Shown here piece after piece: positions 21,145 to 31,502 of a DNA stretch of 64,000 nucleotides. Source of the DNA: Berberis thunbergii (Eukaryota; Streptophyta; Magnoliopsida; Ranunculales; Berberidaceae); contig QNQO01000461.1 of assembly GCA_003290165.1 (NCBI GenBank), forward strand, positions 124,001 through 188,000. Direction: 5' to 3'. The notes beneath the pieces were generated by a model that was not told where the DNA came from, ran no database searches, and saw only the letters and a list, made by a program, of their open reading frames with translations. Every line of letters begins with the position of its first letter. The first letter of the stretch is position 1. The position numbers and the translations under genes were made by a program.

Positions 21145-24100
21145 ATATCCAGAGTGGTGGGGTGACCGACCCAGAAACGATGGGAAAGGTGCTGATGCTG
21201 GTCGCGGTAGAGGGCAGTCAAGCGTTCGAGGGAGTGGTCGAGGAACCAAGGGTATGCATCATGCCAACGCTGCTCAGAGAGGTTCTACTGGGGCAGGAGT
21301 GACCGAGACAGATGCATCTCAACTGCCCGGGCTGAATACCGATCAGTGGCAGACACTTCTCCAAATGTTGGGTGGGTCAAAATCCGCAACGACCGATAAG
21401 ATGACTGGTAAGCCTTGAATTATTGACACGGAAGCTTCGAATCACATGACTGCATGATCGGGGATCTTCATGACTTAAGGGCGATTGCTCAATGTCCCAT
21501 GGGATTGCCAGATGGGAGTAGCGCTATCGCCACTAAAGAGGGGACGGTCATTCTTAAAAGAAATTTTTGTTTGAAAAATGTTCTTTATGTGCCAGAGCTA
21601 ACTTGCAATTTAATTTCTGTGTCGCAATTGACTGATCACTATAATTGTTTTGTCCAATTCACTAATGATTTGTGTGTTATACAGGATCGCACTTCGAGGA
21701 TGCTGATTGGTGCAGGTGAACGACGCGATAGACTCTATTACTTCCGGGGGTTGCCACAGGTTCACGCAATAAAGGCCAATAGTGTGGTGTCTCTTGATCT
21801 ATGGCACCAGCGACTGGGTCATTCATCTCTACAAGTAACAAAGTTAGTTCCCGAAGTAAGTTTTAGTGAAACGAAAAATCGCTTGAATAAACATTGTGAT
21901 GTTTGCCAGAGGGCAAAGCAAAGTAGAGATAAGTTTCCTGTTAGTGAACACAACGCTTCGACTATTTTTGAACTTATTCACATTGATTTATGGGGACCTT
22001 ATAGAACAACTTCTTTTTGTGGTGCTTCTTATATTTTTACCATTGTTGATGATTTTTCTCGTGCTGTATGGATTTATTTACTTGTTGATAAAGAGGTAAA
22101 AATTTTGCGGAGTGATAACGACACTGAATTCACTTGCCTGCGACAATATTTTCTTGATCATGGGATTGTTTTTCAAATGTATTGTGTGGGAACACCTCAA
22201 CAAAATGGGCGGGTTGAACGGAAACACCAACATATTTTGAACGTAGCTCGGGCGCTGCGTTTTTAGGGCTCTCTTCCTATTGAGTTTTGGGGAGAATGTG
22301 TGTTGACGGCTGGATACTTGATAAATTGGGCTCCCTCCTTGGTCTTGAATGGGAAAACACCCTATAGTGTCCTATATGGCAGCACACCCACTTACGATCA
22401 CTTGCTCATTTTGGGGTCCTTGTGTTATGCGCATATGCAGACGTGGGATAAGTTTGCCATTAGAAGTCGAAGGTGCGTCTTTGTTGGGTACCCTTATGGA
22501 AAAAAAAGGGTGGCGTTTATATGACTTGGAGAAACGAGATTTCTTTGTTTCTCGTCATGTTGTATTCTCAGAAGGAGTTTTTCCCTTTGCAGATAATTTT
22601 AATTTAGACCACGATGGTCTGCCTAATATCGAGGCAGTTCACGAGGACTTTGGGAGACATCTACGCCTGTTTTGAGGGGGGTGTCGAGGAGTTTGTACAG
22701 CCAGATGGGGCTGCTAGGCAGCCGGCATGTGCCGAGGAGTTTGTTCAGCCAAATAGGGCTGCTGGGCAGTCGGCGTGTGCCGAGGATGGGCCAAATGTTG
22801 GTGCCAAGGTGTTTGTACAGTCGGATGAGGCTGCTGGGCAGCTGGTTTGTGCGAACCAGGAGGACAACCCGGACGCAAGTCAGGAAGATGTGTTGTGCAG
22901 GGGTCAACGCAGAAGGCAAGCCTCGGTACGACTCCGTGATTATGTTACTCATACCATTCGGAAAATGAGTCCATCCACACCAGCTTCACCCGTACCACGA
23001 CATTTCTCAAACACACCCTATCCTATAGCACATTATGTGAATTGTGATAATTTTTGTATGCGACATAGACATTTTCTTGCAACCTTAACAGCAAATCAGG
23101 AACCTGTGTGCTATTCTGAGGCCGCGAAAGACAGCCGCTGGAAGGATGCCATGCGACGAGAAATTGAGGCTCTTGATATTAATGAAACCTGGGCTGTAGC
23201 GGAATTGGCACCAGGAAAGAAATCTCTAGGATGCAAGTGGGTATACAAGATCAAGTATAATTCTGATGGTACCATTGAGCGATTGAAGGCTCGGCTGATT
23301 ATTCTTGGGAATCGTCAAATTGAAGGAATTGATTATACAAAGACATTTGCTCCAGTAGCTAAGATGGTTACAGTGAGGGTCTTCTTGACGTTGCGGCTGC
23401 CATGAATTGGGAAGTCCATCAGATGGATGTTCATAATGCATTTCTACATAGTGACCTTACGGAGGAGGTATACATGAAATTACCACCCGGTTTTCAGGTG
23501 GGGACTTTCGGGAAGGTGTGCAAGCTTAGGAAATCATTATATGGGCTGAAGCAGGCACCCCGGTACTGGTTCGCTAAACTATCAACTGCTTTGAAGAATT
23601 ATGGTTTTCAGCAATCTTATTCAGATTATTCTTTGTTTACTCTACAGAGAGGTGCAGTTCAGCTCAGTGTTCATGTTTATGTCGACGATCTTATCATCTC
23701 TCGGCGTAATCCGGTTGATATACAGAAATTCAAGGGTTACCTTAGTGTTTGTTTCCACATGAAAGATCTGGGTCCTATAAAGTATTTCTTAGGGGTAGAA
23801 GTGGCACGCGGACCAGATGGGTTTGTACTTTGTCAATGCAAATATGCGCTTGACATCATTTCTGAGGCCGGATTGCTAGGGGCAAGGCCCACGGCTATGC
23901 CACTGGAACAGAATCACCGACTTGCCTTGTCTACGAGTCAAGAACTTGCTGATCCCGAGCCTTATCGATGCTTGGTGGGGCGGCTAATTTATTTGTGTTT
24001 TACTCAACCCGAATTATCTTATAGTGTTCATGTTTTATCTCAATTTATGCAACGTCCTCGGGCAGACCACTGGGAAGCTGCTTTGCGAGTGGTCCGGTAC

Positions 24101-24634
24101 TTAAAAGGTAATCCGAGTCAAGGTATACATTTGAGTAGTAAGTGTGACATGCAGTTACATGGGTGGTGTGACGCTGACTGGACCGAATGCCCATCGACTA
24201 GGCGGTCCTTCACTGGGTGGTTAGTGTTTCTTGGGAACTCACCGGTATCTTGGAAGACGAAGAAGTAACATACAGTATCTCGTTCCTCCGCAGAGGTGAA
24301 ATACCGGTCTATGGCTATGACTGCATGTGAGTTGAAATGGCTAAAAGCTATTTTAGCTAGCCTCGGGATGCCCCATACACGTCCTATGTCTCTTCATTGT
24401 GATCGTCAGGCGGCTATCCATATATCTCAAAATCCCGTATTTCATGAACGGACAAAACACATTGAGGTCGATTGTCACTTTGTCCGTGATGACATTGTTG
24501 CCGGAAATATCAATCCCACCTTTGTCCCGTCCAATGCGCAACTCGCTGACATTTTCACAAAAGGGTTGGGCAAACGACAATATGAGTATCTACTTCACAA
24601 GTTGGGCATACAGAATCTCCATGCACCAACTTGA
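21145..24634 (+). pseudogene. pol: Element C gag end and pol (protease, integrase, RT, RNase H), degenerate
   Basis: Continuation of the element C polyprotein after element B. A Gly/Arg-rich Gag tail (21145-21420) leads to a protease remnant IIDTEASNHMT, where the usual D-T-G is D-T-E. GAG-pre-integrase (LWHQRLGHSSLQ, CDVCQRAKQ) and an integrase core (IDLWGPY, RSDNDTEF, GTPQQNGRVERKHQ) follow, with about 30 residues missing before RSDNDTEF. TAG at 22264. A 48-bp direct repeat (three units, 22686-22851) encodes EEFVQP-type repeats. The RT part has KWVYKIKYNSDG, a frame change at about 23400, QMDVHNAFLHSDL and YVDD (23678-23689). RNase H has CDADW and SRSSAEVKYRSMA. A TAA lies at 24266-24268. 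Inactive. Confidence 0.88.
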
Positions 24635-24645
24635 GGGGGGGGTAT

Positions 24646-24892
24646 TGAGAATATTCTCATGATTATGCTATTGAATATGGCATTGAGAATATTCTCATGA
24701 TTATGCTCTCAATTATGCTATTGAATGCGGTCTTAATTATGTAATATTGTACTTTAGGATGATTGCTTTGTATAAGGAAGATAGCAGATTGTTAGGGTGA
24801 TTAGGAGTTGCCTATATTGACAGAATAACTTGTATATAAATAGCATAGATCAATGAAAAGAGAAGGGGCATCATTCTCACTATTATTTGTCA
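24646..24892 (+). repeat. Element C 3' LTR
   Basis: 247 bp starting TGAGAATATTCTCATG after the purine tract at 24634-24642 and ending TATTATTTGTCA. Compared with the 5' LTR it lacks an 11-bp partial duplication and has about 8 substitutions. Confidence 0.88.
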
Positions 24893-24960
24893 AGTCGGTA
24901 TCTTATTAATATAATGACATGCAATAAATTGGAGCTGAAATATAGTCAAATTGTCCTTAC

Positions 24961-25034
24961 GGTATGATAGCTGCGTCTGCAACTGCAATTGATGGATGGC
25001 TCAACTGAAGCGCCTCAAGCTCAGCTGATGGTAC
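24961..25034 (-). pseudogene. 4CL: 4CL pseudogene exon 4
   Basis: 74 bp with acceptor TTTTAG and donor GTAAGG. It encodes VPSAELEALQLSHPSIAVAD and AAIIP, the segment of 4CL that follows the hinge motif at the end of exon 3. No lesion is seen in this block. Confidence 0.85.
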
Positions 25035-25205
25035 CTAAAACCATGTATCTTAGTAATTATGTGCAACCCCGAAACTTGTAAACGATAGTGTACTGCTAGG
25101 ATTTGTGGCAGACATATATATTTGCAGGGCCGCATTTTAGGTTGACACAAGCCTTTTCTTTCAAAGTTTAACTTTTCTTAATAGATGAAAAACAATGGAA
25201 AAAAT

Positions 25206-25395
25206 CTAATTGTCGAGGGAACCAGCGAGGGACCCCACAGGGGGGTTGGGAGCCGTCCATCCATTCGGGATGCGCGCTTGAATCTTTGGAATGCGTGCAT
25301 TGATAATTCATGCGCGCATCTCGGAGGAGATGAATGGCTCTCTCCCCCCTATGGGGTCCCTCGCTGGTTTCCTCGCTGTCTTCCTCGACAGTTAG
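25206..25395. mobile_element. Palindromic GC-rich MITE, copy 1
   Basis: 190 bp that folds back on itself. Left arm CTAATTGTCGAGGGAACCAG and right arm ending TTCCTCGACAGTTAG are inverted copies, with the GCGAGGGACCCCA core repeated in inverse further in. TA at both termini fits a TA target duplication as in Tc1/mariner-type MITEs. Three relatives lie at 52353, 53786 and 54396. It lies in intron 3 of the 4CL pseudogene. Confidence 0.7.
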
Positions 25396-25473
25396 ACGGG
25401 TTCAAAACAATGAGGTTATAAGTTCATCTCATTAAGTCTTTGCATTAAACAGAAATAGATTAGGAGGGCATAC

Positions 25474-25618
25474 CTGGAAGCCTTTGAATTTGATAAGCTC
25501 TTTTACTCTATCTACAATGAAGACTTTTCATCATCGTTTACATAGCCTATATCCCCTGTGTGGAGCCAGCCCTCCACATCAATTGTAGATACTGTGGAAT
25601 CAACATCATTTAGGTAAC
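25474..25618 (-). pseudogene. 4CL: 4CL pseudogene exon 3
   Basis: 145 bp with acceptor TTGTAG and donor GTATGC. It encodes [20 protein letters not shown] and [11 protein letters not shown], then shifts frame (AAAAG where the protein expects a single codon boundary) before [15 protein letters not shown]. The TGD and D-R-x-K-E motifs contact ATP in adenylate-forming enzymes. The frameshift ends the protein at a TAG. Confidence 0.87.
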
Positions 25619-25734
25619 CTACAAATAGATTGAATTGAACGGTATTTCAGGAAGATAGCCAAAGTAGGCTTTACTCTAACCTTCAAAGTCTTGAAATTTT
25701 TTGCTATAATGGCATACATTAATTATAGTATATG

Positions 25735-26005
25735 TGTAAGGTATAATGCAGGAACACAAACAATTGGTGTGAATGATCAGTTTATTGAAACAGCTCTTGG
25801 CTTTATATAGCCTTACATCTAACAAACTAGAATGAGAAATTGTAGCCCACTTAGCACATACTCTGCTAAGTGGTTTGGATACCACGAATAATTGAAGAAA
25901 CCTAAAACAACTCTAACAACCTAGAAGAATATGTCAACTCTAACAAACCCAGGAGAATAGGTCTTTTATTCCAACAGTCCTACACTCAAGCAGCTTCTTC
26001 CAACA
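25735..26005 (-). repeat. Element D 3' LTR
   Basis: 271 bp, TGTAAGGTATAATGCAG...TTCTTCCAACA in plus-strand reading. The minus strand carries a TATATAAAG box at 25801-25809. Outside it lies TSD ATATG (25730-25734). Confidence 0.95.
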
Positions 26006-26006
26006 A

Positions 26007-26016
26007 TCCCTCCCTT
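26007..26016 (-). other. Element D polypurine tract
   Basis: On the minus strand AAGGGAGGGA lies one base before the 3' LTR, the usual place for plus-strand priming. Confidence 0.85.
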
Positions 26017-26040
26017 GAACTTATTTCCTTTGACAAGCAA

Positions 26041-29000
26041 TTAGTTCAAGTCTGGAACAGCACACATGCCCAGTTTTTCACGAAGTCTCTGAAAAGCTTC
26101 CAACTTGAGAGGCTTAGTCATCAGATCTGCAAGCTGGTCTCTAGTGCCACAAAATAACAACTTAACAATTCCATCTTTAGCAAGATCCCTAAGAAAATGA
26201 AATCTAACCCTTATATGCTTGGTACGACCATGTAAGACTGGATTTTTGGACAATTTTATAGTTGAAGTGTTATCACACATTAACACAGTACCTTCTGCCT
26301 GCAAATGACCGAACTCTTTCAGTACCCTTCTCATCCAAATAGCCTGACAGGCACTTGCAGTAGCTGCGACAAATTCAGCCTCCGTGGTTGACAAAGTGAC
26401 TATGGGTTGCTTTCTGGATGACCAAGCTACTGCTCCTCCACCCATCATGAACACATAGCCTGAAGTACTCTTGCTATCCTCCATATCCCCAGCATAATCA
26501 CTATCTGTGAAGGCCACTAAATCACTAGCTCCTCCCTTTTTGTAGAACACCCCATAGTTCACAGTCCCTTTTAAATACCTTAAGACCCTTTTAGCTACTG
26601 CAAAATGTAATTGCGTAGGACTTGTCATGAAACGGCTAATGAGACTTACAACGAACATGAGGTCAGGTCGAGTGGCTGTGAGGTACATCAGACTCCCCAC
26701 CATCTGCTTAAACCGAGTCTCATCCACCTTGATCCCATCTTCATCTCTACCAATCTTCTGCCCTGGAACAATAGGATTACAAACAGAATTGTAATCCTTC
26801 ATCCCAAATCGACTCAAGACCTCAGCTGCATAATTCCTTTGGCATATAAATACACCATCAGACCTTTGTAGCACCTCAATGCCAAGAAAGAATCTCATCT
26901 TACCTAAGTTTGTCATGTCAAATTCCTTTTTCATAGAACACTTGAACTCACACAGCATCTCTTCATCATCACTAGTGAATAGAAGATCATCAACATAAAT
27001 GCTCACAATGAGAATTTTATCTCCCTTCCTTTTGACAAAGAGTGTCTGCTCACTGGGACAGCTTTCGAAGCCCTCCTTGATGAAGTAGGACTCTATTCGA
27101 CTAAACCAAGCTCTAGGTGCTTGTTCTAGTCCGTAAAGAGCCTTTTGCAGCTTGTACACCATCTGCTCACTTCCTTTCTTCTCATGACCTTTCTGCTGTT
27201 CTACAAAAACATCTTCCTTCAACTCCCCATGTAAGAATGCAGACTTGACATCTAGTTGATAGAGTTTCCAACCTCTTTGAGCAGCAAAAGCTATGATCAT
27301 CCTTACTGTATCCATTCTAGCCATAGGTGCATATACTTCTGTATAATCAATCCCATGCTGCTGAGAGTAGCCCTTCACCACCAGTCTTGCTTTGTACTTG
27401 TCGACTTCACCAAGCTCATTTAGCTTGGTTTTGTAGACCCATTTCACTCCTATTCTCTTAGCTCCAGTAGGTAGTTTCTCCAAATGCCAGGTCTGATTTC
27501 TTTCGATGGACTCAATTTCTTCATCCATAGCCAGCCTCCATTTTGAACTCTTGACAGCTTCCTCAAAGTTTGCAGGATCTGATGACACCATAAGTGCCAT
27601 GCTTGCCATGTTTGCTTCATCTTCTTCTGACAAACCTTCACCAGAAGTGTAGTCTGCCGTCCACATAGGAGGACGTCGATTTCTGCCCTCCCTTGCTATC
27701 AAACCATCTTCAGCAGCTGGTGAATCATTCCCAGCTCCATGCACGACTGTCATTGCTTCTTCTTCTTCATTTGTGTTCCCCATTGTTTCTTCTTCTTCAT
27801 TTGCATTCCTTTCAATGTTGTCTTCCCATTCTAATTCCATCAACTGCTCTTCTTTATAGCTGGCATCCCAATCCCATACTCTATCTTCTTCAAAGACCAC
27901 ATCACGACTTACAATAATTTTTTTGGCAACAGGATCAAACATTCTGTACCCTTTGGATTCATCACTAACCCCAAATAGAACGCAGCTCACACTTTTGTCT
28001 TCAAGTTTGGTTCTCCTAGCATCTGGAATGTGGACATGTCCCACACATCCAAACACTCGAAAGTATTCCACTGATGGCTTCTCTCCGCTCCATGCCTCCT
28101 TTGGGGTCATGTCCTTCACAGCTAAGGTAGGTGATCGATTCAAGACATGAATTGTCCACCGAACTGCCTCTGGCCAGAAAATCTTAGGTACTTTCTTCTC
28201 TGACATCATAGCTCTCACCAAGTTCATCACAGTGCGATTCTTGCGTTCAGCCACTCCATTTTGTTGCGGAGTGTATGTTGTGGTTAATTGTCTCTTCACT
28301 CTATGTTGCTTACAAAAATCATTGAATTCTGCAGAGTTAAACTCTCCTCCTCTATCAGTCCTCAAGCATTTAATCGGCATTCCAATTTCCTTTTCCACAA
28401 GTATCTTGAAACGCTTAAAGTGGTAGAATGTTTCTGATTTTTCTAATAGAAAGTAAATCCATGTGTTTCTAGAAAAATCATCTATAAAACACAGTAAATA
28501 CCTCTTCTGGCTGTTTGAAGCTGGTGTGATAGGGCCGCAAAGGTCTGCATGAACAAGTTTTAGTCTCTCTGTTGCTCTCCATTGACTCTTTTTGGGAATT
28601 GGAGTCCGATGCTGCTTGCCCTTCATACATGCCTCGCAAGTGACACTTGAAGATGCAATGTGTGGCAAACCAACCACCATTTTCTTGTATTGTAAAGTGC
28701 GCAGACCATTGTAGCTGAGATGAGCATAACGATGGTGCCAGAGCTTTGACTGGTTTGTATTGCTAATTTGGAGACACCTTTCTTCCTCTGCCGTGACAGG
28801 TGTTGTGGCTAACAAAACAAACATTCTGTTTGTACTCATGATGGACTCCGCCATTTTTCCTCTCTGTGGATGATAAACATTACACACACCATCCTTAAAC
28901 AACACTGACAATCCCTTTTCCTGAAGTTGCCCCACGCTCAAGAGGTTGTTCTTGAGCTCAGGTACACAATACACATCACCAATAACATAGCAAATTCCTT

Positions 29001-30030
29001 TCAAAACCAGTTTCACAGCTCCCTTTCCAATCACCTTCATTCTAGCATTGTTTCCAAGCTTGACAGTATGCTTAAATGTTGTATCCAAGCTTGTAAACAT
29101 ATCTTGATTCCCACACATGTGGTTTGAGCATCCAGAATCTATGAACCACGCATCACTTCTCTTTGCTTCATGTAGCTCCACATATGCCATCAACAACAGC
29201 TCATCTGCCTCTTCTAATTCTGCATAGTTTGCCTCCTTGTTCCACTTAGGACATTCATATTGGAAATGTCCTAAGTTGTGACACTTATAACATTCAACAG
29301 TTGTTTTGTTGAAGAATGTTTTTCCTCTTCCTCGTCCCCTGCCTCTTTGAGGTGCTCTTCCTCTGCCTCTTGTTCCAGTCCTGTCCTCTATCTTCAGAAC
29401 TTGATCCTCATCTTCATTGCTTACCCCTCGAAACTTTTGTTCATGCACCACCAACGAGCTCTGCAATTCATCAATGGACATGTTGTCAGTATCCTTTGAT
29501 TCTTCGATGGACACTACAACATATGTGAACCTTTCAGTTAGATTTCGTAGGATCTTCTCAACAATCTTTGAGTCAGGCACATCTTCTCCATTGCTCCTCA
29601 TCTTGTTGGAGATTGTCATCACTCTTGCAAAATACTCAGTGATTGTTTCATCCTTCTTCATTGCTAGAATCTCAAACTCTCTTCTTAGTGAGTTAAGAAG
29701 AGATTTCTTCACCCTGATATTTCCTCCAAACTTCAGCTTCATCGAGTCCCAAACAATCTTGGCTGTGCGACGGTCCAAGATTTGTTCGAAGATAGTTCGG
29801 TCAATTGCCTGGAAGAGATAATGCTTGACTTGGTGATCTTTAGTTCTGGCATCATCAAGTTGTGCCAGTTGCGTCTCAGTCAGCATCGTCCCTGTTATTG
29901 GCTCTTCAAAGCCATTCTCCACCAAGCTCCAAAGACCCTTTGCCCTAAGCAAATTCTCCATCAGTTCACTCCAGTGGTCATAATGACCATCAAAGTGAGG
30001 GATCTTCGTCAGAGTCTTGTCTTCACTCAT
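26041..30030 (-). CDS. gag-pol: Copia gag-pol polyprotein, intact (1329 aa)
   Basis: A single frame encodes all domains needed for retrotransposition, in copia order. Gag with a UBN2-type capsid (residues about 1-230) and knuckle C-YK-C-HNLG-H-FQYE-C (about 246-259). Aspartic protease WFIDSGCSNHM (Asp about 298). GAG-pre-integrase LWHHRYAHLSYNG with CEACMKGKQ. Integrase with catalytic Asp in HADLCGP (about 496), Asp in RTDRGGEF (about 559) and Glu in NGVAERKNR (about 595), spacing DD35E. Reverse transcriptase WVYKTKLNELGEVDKYKARL, with YVDD at about 1012-1015 (26986-26997). RNase H with FTDSDYAGD (Asp about 1176), TTEAEF and MCDNTS, then the conserved tail GRTKHIRVRFHFLRD. The ATG lies about 60 bp inside the PBS, as usual. 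I see no missing catalytic residue. It would act in cytoplasmic particles and, after integration complex import, in the nucleus. Confidence 0.96.
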   Translation of the reverse strand: MSEDKTLTKIPHFDGHYDHWSELMENLLRAKGLWSLVENGFEEPITGTMLTETQLAQLDDARTKDHQVKHYLFQAIDRTIFEQILDRRTAKIVWDSMKLKFGGNIRVKKSLLNSLRREFEILAMKKDETITEYFARVMTISNKMRSNGEDVPDSKIVEKILRNLTERFTYVVVSIEESKDTDNMSIDELQSSLVVHEQKFRGVSNEDEDQVLKIEDRTGTRGRGRAPQRGRGRGRGKTFFNKTTVECYKCHNLGHFQYECPKWNKEANYAELEEADELLLMAYVELHEAKRSDAWFIDSGCSNHMCGNQDMFTSLDTTFKHTVKLGNNARMKVIGKGAVKLVLKGICYVIGDVYCVPELKNNLLSVGQLQEKGLSVLFKDGVCNVYHPQRGKMAESIMSTNRMFVLLATTPVTAEEERCLQISNTNQSKLWHHRYAHLSYNGLRTLQYKKMVVGLPHIASSSVTCEACMKGKQHRTPIPKKSQWRATERLKLVHADLCGPITPASNSQKRYLLCFIDDFSRNTWIYFLLEKSETFYHFKRFKILVEKEIGMPIKCLRTDRGGEFNSAEFNDFCKQHRVKRQLTTTYTPQQNGVAERKNRTVMNLVRAMMSEKKVPKIFWPEAVRWTIHVLNRSPTLAVKDMTPKEAWSGEKPSVEYFRVFGCVGHVHIPDARRTKLEDKSVSCVLFGVSDESKGYRMFDPVAKKIIVSRDVVFEEDRVWDWDASYKEEQLMELEWEDNIERNANEEEETMGNTNEEEEAMTVVHGAGNDSPAAEDGLIAREGRNRRPPMWTADYTSGEGLSEEDEANMASMALMVSSDPANFEEAVKSSKWRLAMDEEIESIERNQTWHLEKLPTGAKRIGVKWVYKTKLNELGEVDKYKARLVVKGYSQQHGIDYTEVYAPMARMDTVRMIIAFAAQRGWKLYQLDVKSAFLHGELKEDVFVEQQKGHEKKGSEQMVYKLQKALYGLEQAPRAWFSRIESYFIKEGFESCPSEQTLFVKRKGDKILIVSIYVDDLLFTSDDEEMLCEFKCSMKKEFDMTNLGKMRFFLGIEVLQRSDGVFICQRNYAAEVLSRFGMKDYNSVCNPIVPGQKIGRDEDGIKVDETRFKQMVGSLMYLTATRPDLMFVVSLISRFMTSPTQLHFAVAKRVLRYLKGTVNYGVFYKKGGASDLVAFTDSDYAGDMEDSKSTSGYVFMMGGGAVAWSSRKQPIVTLSTTEAEFVAATASACQAIWMRRVLKEFGHLQAEGTVLMCDNTSTIKLSKNPVLHGRTKHIRVRFHFLRDLAKDGIVKLLFCGTRDQLADLMTKPLKLEAFQRLREKLGMCAVPDLN

Positions 30031-30088
30031 TCTCTCAGTGGTTGATCACTCGAAGACTGCTGCTTTCTTTTCTACAAGCCCAATGCCT

Positions 30089-30100
30089 GCTCTGATACCA
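30089..30100 (-). other. Element D primer-binding site (initiator-Met tRNA)
   Basis: The minus strand reads TGGTATCAGAGC three bases inside the 5' LTR end, a full match to the 3' end complement of initiator-Met tRNA. Confidence 0.92.
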
Positions 30101-30103
30101 AAT

Positions 30104-30374
30104 TGTAAGGTATAATGCAGGAACACAAACAATTGGTGTGAATGATCAGTTTATTGAAACAGCTCTTGGCTTTATATAGCCTTACATCTAACAAACTAGA
30201 ATGAGAAATTGTAGCCCACTTAGCACATACTCTGCTAAGTGGTTTGGATACCACGAATAATTGAAGAAACCTAAAACAACTCTAACAACCTAGAAGAATA
30301 TATCAACTCTAACAAACCCAGGAGAATAGGTCTTTTATTCCAACAGTCCTACACTCAAGCAGCTTCTTCCAACA
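30104..30374 (-). repeat. Element D 5' LTR with promoter
   Basis: 271 bp, one difference from the left LTR. This is the transcribing copy: the minus strand has TATATAAAG near 30171-30180, placing the RNA start shortly downstream. Its outer end is followed by TSD ATATG (30375-30379). Confidence 0.95.
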
Positions 30375-30406
30375 ATATGTGTGTTTGAAAAAAATAGGAT
30401 ATTTAC

Positions 30407-30605
30407 CTTTCATGATTTGAGACCCACGGATGCATATCTCAACAGGTTGATTGTGTCTGAGAGACAAGCCAGTTTCTGGATCGATGATCTTGAGCTCTGC
30501 ATTCCTCATCACGTTACCACATGAGCCGGACTTGGTTAGGAAAGGTTTCTTTGAAAATCCCGGGCACATTGACAGCAATGGTCTTGCTTCGGTCACCCCA
30601 TAGCC
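30407..30605 (-). pseudogene. 4CL: 4CL pseudogene exon 2
   Basis: 199 bp with acceptor TTGCAG and donor GTAAAT. It encodes [37 protein letters not shown] and [14 protein letters not shown]-x-TE is the conserved adenylate-forming motif; the usual GPV is changed to RPL. The frame is open throughout. Confidence 0.9.
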
Positions 30606-31502
30606 CTGCAAGTACCCCCATGATAAAACCTACAAATCAATTTACATACAGAGTTTACAGTTTTTTATGGTCTTAGAACATTCAAACTTCATATTTCTTA
30701 ATTTCCTTTTTGCTTTGTTATTACTGTTCTTGACACAGAAGATCTATGACTATCCCAAGCAATATCGTATAATGCTTTAAGTCAATCAACATGACACCAA
30801 GAAAAAGAAACATTTCTTGAACAAGTATATCTGATCTTCAGTGTACCTCTCATCAGGCAATTGCAAGTAGTTGATGACTAGGATCTTTAATACAAAAGTA
30901 GGTCTTAAACTGCAGTGAATTTTGGTTATTCTTGATTTAGAGAGTTTTGGTCTAGATGAAGTGATAATATATCCTAGCAAAAGTGAAGATAACCAGTCAC
31001 TGGTATTGAATCTAAATCCTACTAAGCCTAATTCTAAAATCACAAACAAAGAGCGTAAGTCATGCTACTATATACAGAAGAAAAAAAAAAGTTGAATTTT
31101 TCTAGGCCCATCAATGGATAGTAATTTTGAGTCGAATGAAAGGCCAAATATTTTTCATAATTTGTTCACATAAACCTCTTAAATTTAAATGTTTTGGGGA
31201 TAAGGATTCAGATATGTGGATTGATCCGTTCGAATAACATCTGATCACATTACTGTAGTAAAAAAAATTACTAGATATTTATGCATACCCTTCTGTATTA
31301 AACAATCAAAAGTCTGGTTCATACATATGTTGAAGATAGGCTCAGTAAGGTTTTATTGTCTTTAGATCAAATTAAGAATATGAATCAAATTTGTCCGTCA
31401 GAAAGTTTTTCCAGATTGGTACTTGCATTCACTTCAAAATGCATCTAAGTCAGGTAACTTTCTCTAAATAGAAATGCAATTGAATTAATCAGCAAAACTT
31501 AC
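30606..31502 (-). other. 4CL pseudogene intron 1, no other feature
   Basis: About 900 bp between donor GTAAGT (31502) and acceptor TTGCAG (30606). It is AT-rich, and I see no gene, transposon end or repeat in it. Confidence 0.7.

Larger units (their letters stand above)
12414..24892 (+). mobile_element. Element C: Ty1/copia element carrying a thioredoxin reductase fragment
   Basis: A plus-strand copia element with LTRs of 258 and 247 bp, a PBS directly next to the 5' LTR and a purine-rich tract (GAGGGGGGGG) before the 3' LTR. Its order is start of gag (12726), NADPH-thioredoxin reductase fragment (12800-13474), gag zinc-knuckle end (interrupted by element B at TSD CACGG), then protease, integrase, RT and RNase H remnants (to 24634). 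Numerous stops and frameshifts make it defective. It sits in intron 4 of the 4CL pseudogene, in the opposite orientation to that gene. I could not find a matching TSD. Its LTRs differ at about 3-4% of positions by eye, plus an 11-bp indel. Confidence 0.88.
25735..30374 (-). mobile_element. Element D: intact, young Ty1/copia retrotransposon
   Basis: A complete 4640-bp copia element on the minus strand with perfect 5-bp TSDs ATATG (25730-25734 and 30375-30379). It has two 271-bp LTRs with a single difference (G at the left copy, A at the right, in the AGAAGAATAT-x-TC stretch), a perfect initiator-Met PBS, a polypurine tract and one uninterrupted gag-pol frame of 1329 codons. It sits in intron 2 of the 4CL pseudogene in the same orientation as that gene. 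Near-identical LTRs show recent insertion. It is the only element in the window that looks autonomous. Confidence 0.96.

Noticed and set aside
12409..24897. A target-site duplication for element C
   Set aside because: The bases beside the LTRs (CGTAT on the left, AGTCG on the right) do not match; I could not define a TSD.
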